Source of the DNA: Pyxicephalus adspersus
Lineage: Eukaryota > Chordata > Amphibia > Anura > Pyxicephalidae
Length of the DNA stretch: 64,000 nucleotides
NCBI RefSeq assembly: GCF_032062135.1
Contig: NC_092859.1
Location: forward strand, 68,071,492 to 68,135,491
Reading direction: 5' to 3'
Shown: positions 59,481-64,000 of the stretch, in pieces
Numbering within the stretch: position 1 is the stretch's first letter
Layout: every line of letters starts with the position of its first letter
Program-made: the position numbers and the translations under genes
Notes under the pieces: model-generated
The model's database searches: none
The model's input: the letters and a program-made list of their open reading frames with translations, nothing else
Told to the model about the DNA's origin: nothing

Positions 59481-60238
59481 TCTCACTTGATTACAAATAA
59501 AGACAACCCGTCTAAAAATAAAGACTTTTGAATTTGAAGCCAACAATATTTAGTATGCAACCTAGTGGTACATTTAACAGGTCAAAAAGGAAAAAAAAAT
59601 TGGGTTTACATACACTTTGTTTTTTTTTTAACAATAAAACATTAGAAAAGAATATATGCACAAAAACACAAATTATTTTGTTCAATTAAATCAATATTCT
59701 CTATGTTCAATTTGAATGTCAACATTTTTCCAATGTTAAGTCAACAGCTCTGATCAAAATGCAGTGGTTGCTGACTGACAAAAGAGTTGCTTCTCCGTTT
59801 TTTGCTCCAGCAGTGCAGGTAAATACAGGAAGCTAACAGAAAGTCAGATTTAAATATTTATGCTAAAAACAGTGATCTCCAATGTATACATGATTTTATA
59901 ACATGGGATACAACTTTGAATCTAGACCTACAGGTAAAAGAACATGATTAAAATGAATATTTACATTGCATTATTATGCGGTGTCTGAGATTTAGTGACA
60001 ACCAGTTACCTAATCTTTTTCACCCATAAAATCCTCACAAAAATATTGGTCTATGAATCTCATTTGTTGCAATATAATAGCAGGTAAATAGCATTACAAT
60101 CATATTTTAGGTATGTTGAGCAAATATTTAAATATTTATCCTACACTTAAAATCCAAACCTTTATGGCCTGGTGCTCCTAGATTCTACAGGACTGTGTCA
60201 TCATAAATTGATTCTTGAATTGGATATCTTTCTTCTTT

Positions 60239-60243
<5 letters not shown>
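59481..60243. other. no gene recognised
   Basis: AT-rich; nothing supported. Confidence 0.45.

Positions 60244-60285
<42 letters not shown>
60244..60285. repeat. (TA)n microsatellite
   Basis: About 42 bp of alternating TA. Confidence 0.95.
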
Positions 60286-60288
<3 letters not shown>

Positions 60289-61661
60289 ATTATTATTTAT
60301 TTTCATTAAAATGCAAATGTTTGTCAGTTCATGTGGAGGTAGCCCTGAAATAAGTTTATTTTTTTCTCTTCTTGTTTTTCTGTATTTATAGATTGAAAAA
60401 GTGAGACTCTAAAAACATCTGGTTGGATTTTTACCCATTTCTCAAAATATTTGTAGTCCGATTCTTTAAATCTATTAACAATTGTCATAACCTTCATGAC
60501 GTGTGTGCTTGACTAATCATACACAGATAAAAGATTCACATTCTGATTTTTGTTTCACATCAAGGTATGTGCAAGAAAAAAACAATATAGGTTTTTGCTT
60601 TAATGGATGACCAGCAATATTCAAATTACTTAGGAGCCCAACTTCATCATTTTACTGGACAAGAAGGAAACATTGCACAGTGATGAGCTCATATCTGTCA
60701 CTGCTTTATTATCATATATACTAGCCATCACATGAACTGACTGGCACCTTGTACTGGTTCTGCCTCTTAGCATTCCAGCTCTGCTGTACAGGAACTGTTT
60801 AAAGCTCATTCTAGGTCAAATTAAAGTGGAATTTGGTACCAATTGAAACATTGAAGTGGACAATTACAATGTAATTATTCATGAAAAAAGGAGGGAACAA
60901 AAAGGGAAGATTTGCTAGCTCAACAGAGGAAATCAGTAACTAAATATTCAAAATCCATATACAAACATACACCTTGCTGCCTCTAAAATAATGTAGCAAT
61001 GATCTGGAAACTTTATGGCTGCCTGAAAAACAATTCTAGAGTGTGTTCTTCAAGCTTGTAAGATCTGAAAAACCCACTTGGATTATTAATTAAATCTCCT
61101 CAACATTAAAGAACAAGTCCAGTTGAATGTGACTAACTACTACTAACCATCCCATGGCAAGACCTTTACTAGGAGTGAGAAGAATTGCCAGCTTCTTATT
61201 TACATGCATTTCTGTGTAAAGTGGAAATATTCTTTATTTATATTTTCTAAAAATAGGTCCATAGTTAAAAATTCACCCCAAAACATAAACTAGGGATGGA
61301 CCAATAATGGTTTGCAAATCTTTTTCAAAATTCAGGAGATGCAAACTTAGAACTAGTATTAGAACTATTGCCACAAACCTCATTCTGGGCACTGCAATGC
61401 AGGAGATGTACCAATGGTAATATAAAAAAAATACTTCTTATCACGAAGAAGATATTTTCATGTGGCTTCTATAGCACACTAAGATTACACAACCCCTTTA
61501 TATCACTTGCTTGGTGGATGTTTATGGGGGACATATGTGTAAAAGCTGTACATGGTTTTACGGAACCATTTTTTACAGATGGTCTTGGGCTGTGAGGCTG
61601 TCTATATATGAGATAAGTTTTTGTCATCTGAGAACATGAACATCAAATGCAGAAAGTGTCA

Positions 61662-61662
<1 letters not shown>
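60286..61662. other. no gene recognised
   Basis: AT-rich; chance frames only. Confidence 0.45.

Positions 61663-61696
<34 letters not shown>
61663..61696. repeat. (TA)n microsatellite, left half
   Basis: Alternating TA directly abutting the LTR-like insertion. Confidence 0.95.
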
Positions 61697-61697
<1 letters not shown>

Positions 61698-61699
<2 letters not shown>

Positions 61700-62181
61700 G
61701 GAATTAGCTGGACAAATGTAGGCAACTAGCAGGACTGGATGCCAAATCAGGGTTTATTGCAAAAAAAAAACAACAACAAACAATTGTCCCAAGAGGGTGG
61801 CTTAACTTCAGCCAGTTAGAGATCAATAACAAAAAACTTGTCTCCTGCTGTCCTGGGAGCTATAAAAGTCCAGTTCCAACAAAAAAGGCAGAAAAACAAC
61901 TAGGTAATCTTGTCTGTAGAGTCTTGTCTCTCTTTCTCTTTCAGGAACACTGTGTAGAGGAAGGTTCTCAAGCCCCCTCCAGCAAAGTCTCTGTTTCCTC
62001 TCCTGCTCTCTGGCAGCCATTCCCTTTTTACTCCCTCTGGGAGCTGCACCTGGACTCTTCTCCAGCAGAGGGGAAAACCCGGGATGGCCTGCTAGAGCAG
62101 CATCCCTGGAATTTAGAGCATTGAGATCAGCAACCTGCATGGCACATATCTGCCCTCTAGTACCTTTCCTGCTGGTTGCCT

Positions 62182-62184
<3 letters not shown>
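61698..62184 (-). mobile_element. LTR-like insertion inside an AT microsatellite, 487 bp
   Basis: It begins TGGGAATTAGCTGG and ends GTTGCCTACA on the plus strand (minus: TGTAGGCAACC ... CCCA). It is bounded on both sides by TA repeats. GTAGGCAACTAGCAGG near the left end and CCTGCTGGTTGCCTAC at the right end form an inverted pair, which could instead indicate a DNA element. On the minus strand GCAATAAACC near the left end could be a polyadenylation signal. Flanks ATATAG and ATATAT agree at five of six bases. The minus 105-codon frame has no recognisable domain. Confidence 0.55.

Positions 62185-62220
<36 letters not shown>
62185..62220. repeat. (TA)n microsatellite, right half
   Basis: Alternating TA resuming directly after the LTR-like insertion. 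Confidence 0.95.
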
Positions 62221-62221
<1 letters not shown>

Positions 62222-62959
62222 AATATATATGAATATACATATACACAATTTTTTTAAATAAATGTATTCAACAGGGATCTTACATCTTTATATGATTACA
62301 GTGTCTTTATGCTCCACTCTCCATGTTGGATTTAATCAGCACAAGCAAAATAACCTTTGCATTCAGAACCTCCCATTAGGCATATTACTAAATTAATATT
62401 CAGTAATTTTTAATTTTATCAGCATGGAAACCTCGTCAAGGACAAAAGGTGATCTAAGCATTGACATCACAACAGTGTTTTATGTAAATTCTGACTTTAT
62501 AATGGTGTTACATGTAAATTCTTAATATTAAGGTATAATGAAACTTACTTTCATGAGGTTTAGTGTAATTACTGGAAAACCTTTTAAGATGCAAATTTAG
62601 GAAATTAAACTTTCATAACAAAGCAGATATAAAGCAGAATATATTAATAAATGTAATGCCAAGAAGATTACCTGGCTGAACAGATATATGAAAACATTAA
62701 CTACTCAAATTATTGTATACAACAGACCTAAACAAGTCAATTTAAAATAAAAAAAAAACAATCTATTACAATATTTTGGTAAAACATAAAAACAGTAAAT
62801 GTCTAAGCACAAATATGTATTATTTTAAAAACTCACATTACATTAAATTTTTTTAAATACTTTTTATTGGGACAAAACCAGCAGCACACATAGAGACATC
62901 AAATCAAACAAAAAACATACATTTTCATAGTTTCAAAGTGTAAAGTTTCAAAGTTTCTG
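62221..62959. other. no gene recognised; possible LINE 3' remnant near 62845-62940
   Basis: AT-rich. On the minus strand 62880-62845 reads CCCAATAAAAAGTATTT, similar to the end of the short insertion at 34368-34450. Confidence 0.35.
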
Positions 62960-64000
62960 AAAACTCATTGTCTCCCTGCTCCTTTACTCTCCTTTTTTCT
63001 CTGTCTGTGCTCCTGCACCTTTTTATTTTACTGATACTCTCTGGTGACATCTCACCCAACCCTGGTCCCCCACGCAGCCTCCACTTTCCTTATACTCTCA
63101 GCAAGACACTCCCTTCTCCTAACCTCATCCCCATTTATCCTACCCATAAGTCCTTAGCCCCTCTCTCTGGCAGTCTTTGGAATGCCAGATCTGTTGGCAA
63201 CAAATTAACTTCCATACACAACCTTCCCTTTTTTTAAGTCTCTGAACTTTCTGGCTCTTACTGAAACTTGGCTTTCCTCCTCTGACTCTGCCTCTGCTGC
63301 TGCTCTCTCCTATGGAAGCCTGTACTTTACACATACCCCTAGACATACCCCCCAAAGTAGGGGGTGGTGTGGGTCTCTTTCTCTCACCTAACTGTACATA
63401 CAGAGTCCTTCCTACCCCATCTTCTCTCATTTTCACCCATTTGAAGTCCACTCTGTCCGACTCCTTAGGCCCTTACCCCTCATTGTTGCTTTTGTCTATC
63501 GCCTCCCTGGCCCAGTATCACAATTTTTGGATAACTTTGCATCTTGACATTCTTTCCCATGACCTGCCCACCCTCATCCTTGGTGAGTTTAATGTTGCAA
63601 TGGATGACCCCAACCTTCCCTCCTCAGCCAAACTGCTCACCATTACTTTCTCATTTGGACTCACACAGCACATCACGCAGCACATAGCTGGACACACTTT
63701 AGACCTGGTATTTTCTAAACTCTTCAACCTCACTCTCCTTGACAACTCACCATTTCCCCTTTCTGATCATAACCTTATCACCTTCAACCTATTGAACTCT
63801 TACCCTTCCTTAGCCACATCCCAGACCTGGTCAATGGCAGAGAGATATCTGTAACCTTGACCACAACCTTTTCTCAAACTGCCTTGCCTCCCCAACCCCC
63901 TTCCTCTTCAAAATCACCTCCCCAGACGAAGCTGCCACCATGTTAAACCACTCTCTTTCCCTGGCTTTGGATAATGTTGCCCCTGCCACCTTCCGCTACC
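62960..64000 (+). pseudogene. L2-like LINE, 5' endonuclease part, runs off the right edge
   Basis: The first frame, open from TTG 62968, encodes a hydrophobic leader (LLFSLSVLLHLFILLIL) followed by SGDISPNPGP at codons 25-34. It then reads GSLWNARSVGNKLTSIHNL, the N-terminal motif of the apurinic-type endonuclease. LALTETWLSS follows in another frame near 63252. From 63312 a 180-codon frame gives GGGVGLFLS, LILGEFNV, HTLDLVFS and SDHNLITFNL. These correspond to the later endonuclease motifs; GEFN has Glu where GDFN is usual. Frames shift at least twice and a stop falls at 63852. The RT lies beyond the window. L2/CR1-group assignment is by motif. Confidence 0.88.

Noticed and set aside
61823..62140. 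105-codon minus frame and 66-codon plus frame
   Set aside because: Lie inside the LTR-like insertion and have no recognisable motif.
1..64000. CRISPR arrays, bacterial operons, riboswitches
   Set aside because: Sequence is clearly vertebrate repeat-rich DNA; no regular repeat-spacer array or prokaryotic gene organisation.

Overview
The window looks like gene-poor intergenic or deep-intronic DNA from a vertebrate, most likely a frog (Anura). The evidence is the mix of transposon relics: L1/Tx1-like, CR1-like and L2-like LINEs, DIRS tyrosine-recombinase and Penelope-like retroelements, gypsy-style LTRs, a V-SINE-like fragment, and many small TTAA-, TA- and 8-bp-target-site DNA elements. The background is AT-rich, with many long AT microsatellites and one 842-base run of N. 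I found no complete host gene, no convincing multi-exon gene model and no structural RNA gene. The only host-exon candidate is a 151-bp open segment at 3490-3640 with good splice-site context, which I could not assign to a family.

Layout. 1-1403: L1-like ORF2 relic (minus). 1955-2132: L2-type 3' tail. 6126-6490: 30-bp minisatellite. 9650-9910: palindrome-rich repeat, then an hAT-like MITE at 9997-10270. 11050-11426 and 12199-12506: two more MITEs, the second with a perfect 8-bp target-site duplication. 12605-14165: CR1-like LINE (minus). 15190-15885: decayed Tc1-like element with a foldback MITE inside it. 16202-19370: Penelope-like element flanked by ~190-bp inverted arms, carrying a nested 666-bp MITE and a decayed hammerhead-ribozyme-like motif. 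21338-22432, 24618-25206, 29511-30091 and 43199-43649: five copies of one TTAA-flanked (piggyBac-type) MITE family. 25336-25663 and 50380-50861: Tigger-like MITEs. 28139-28376: foldback MITE. 30283-30400: V-SINE-like fragment. 30430-32300: DIRS1-like relic (minus). 36770-37490: second CR1-like copy (plus). 43728-45359: LTR retrotransposon whose two LTRs now enclose only ~455 bp. 54268-55299: MITE interrupted by the assembly gap. 56556-57067: solo LTR with a 5-bp duplication. 58821-59040: long hairpin plus palindrome. 59240-59480: Tc1-like fragment. 61698-62184: LTR-like insertion splitting an AT microsatellite. 62960-64000: 5' part of an L2-like LINE (plus), with a hydrophobic leader and a 2A-like motif, running off the right edge.

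The retroelement reading frames I could follow carry stops, frameshifts or lost catalytic residues, so they are best read as fossils. The region is useful mainly for nested insertions, target-site duplications and structural motifs. I found no clear undescribed functional system. The strongest unusual signals are the ribozyme-like motif and inverted arms of the Penelope-like element, the gutted LTR element with a tandem array in only one LTR, and the palindromic repeat family shared by 9.65 kb and 58.8 kb. All family names rest on recognised motifs, not on database searches.
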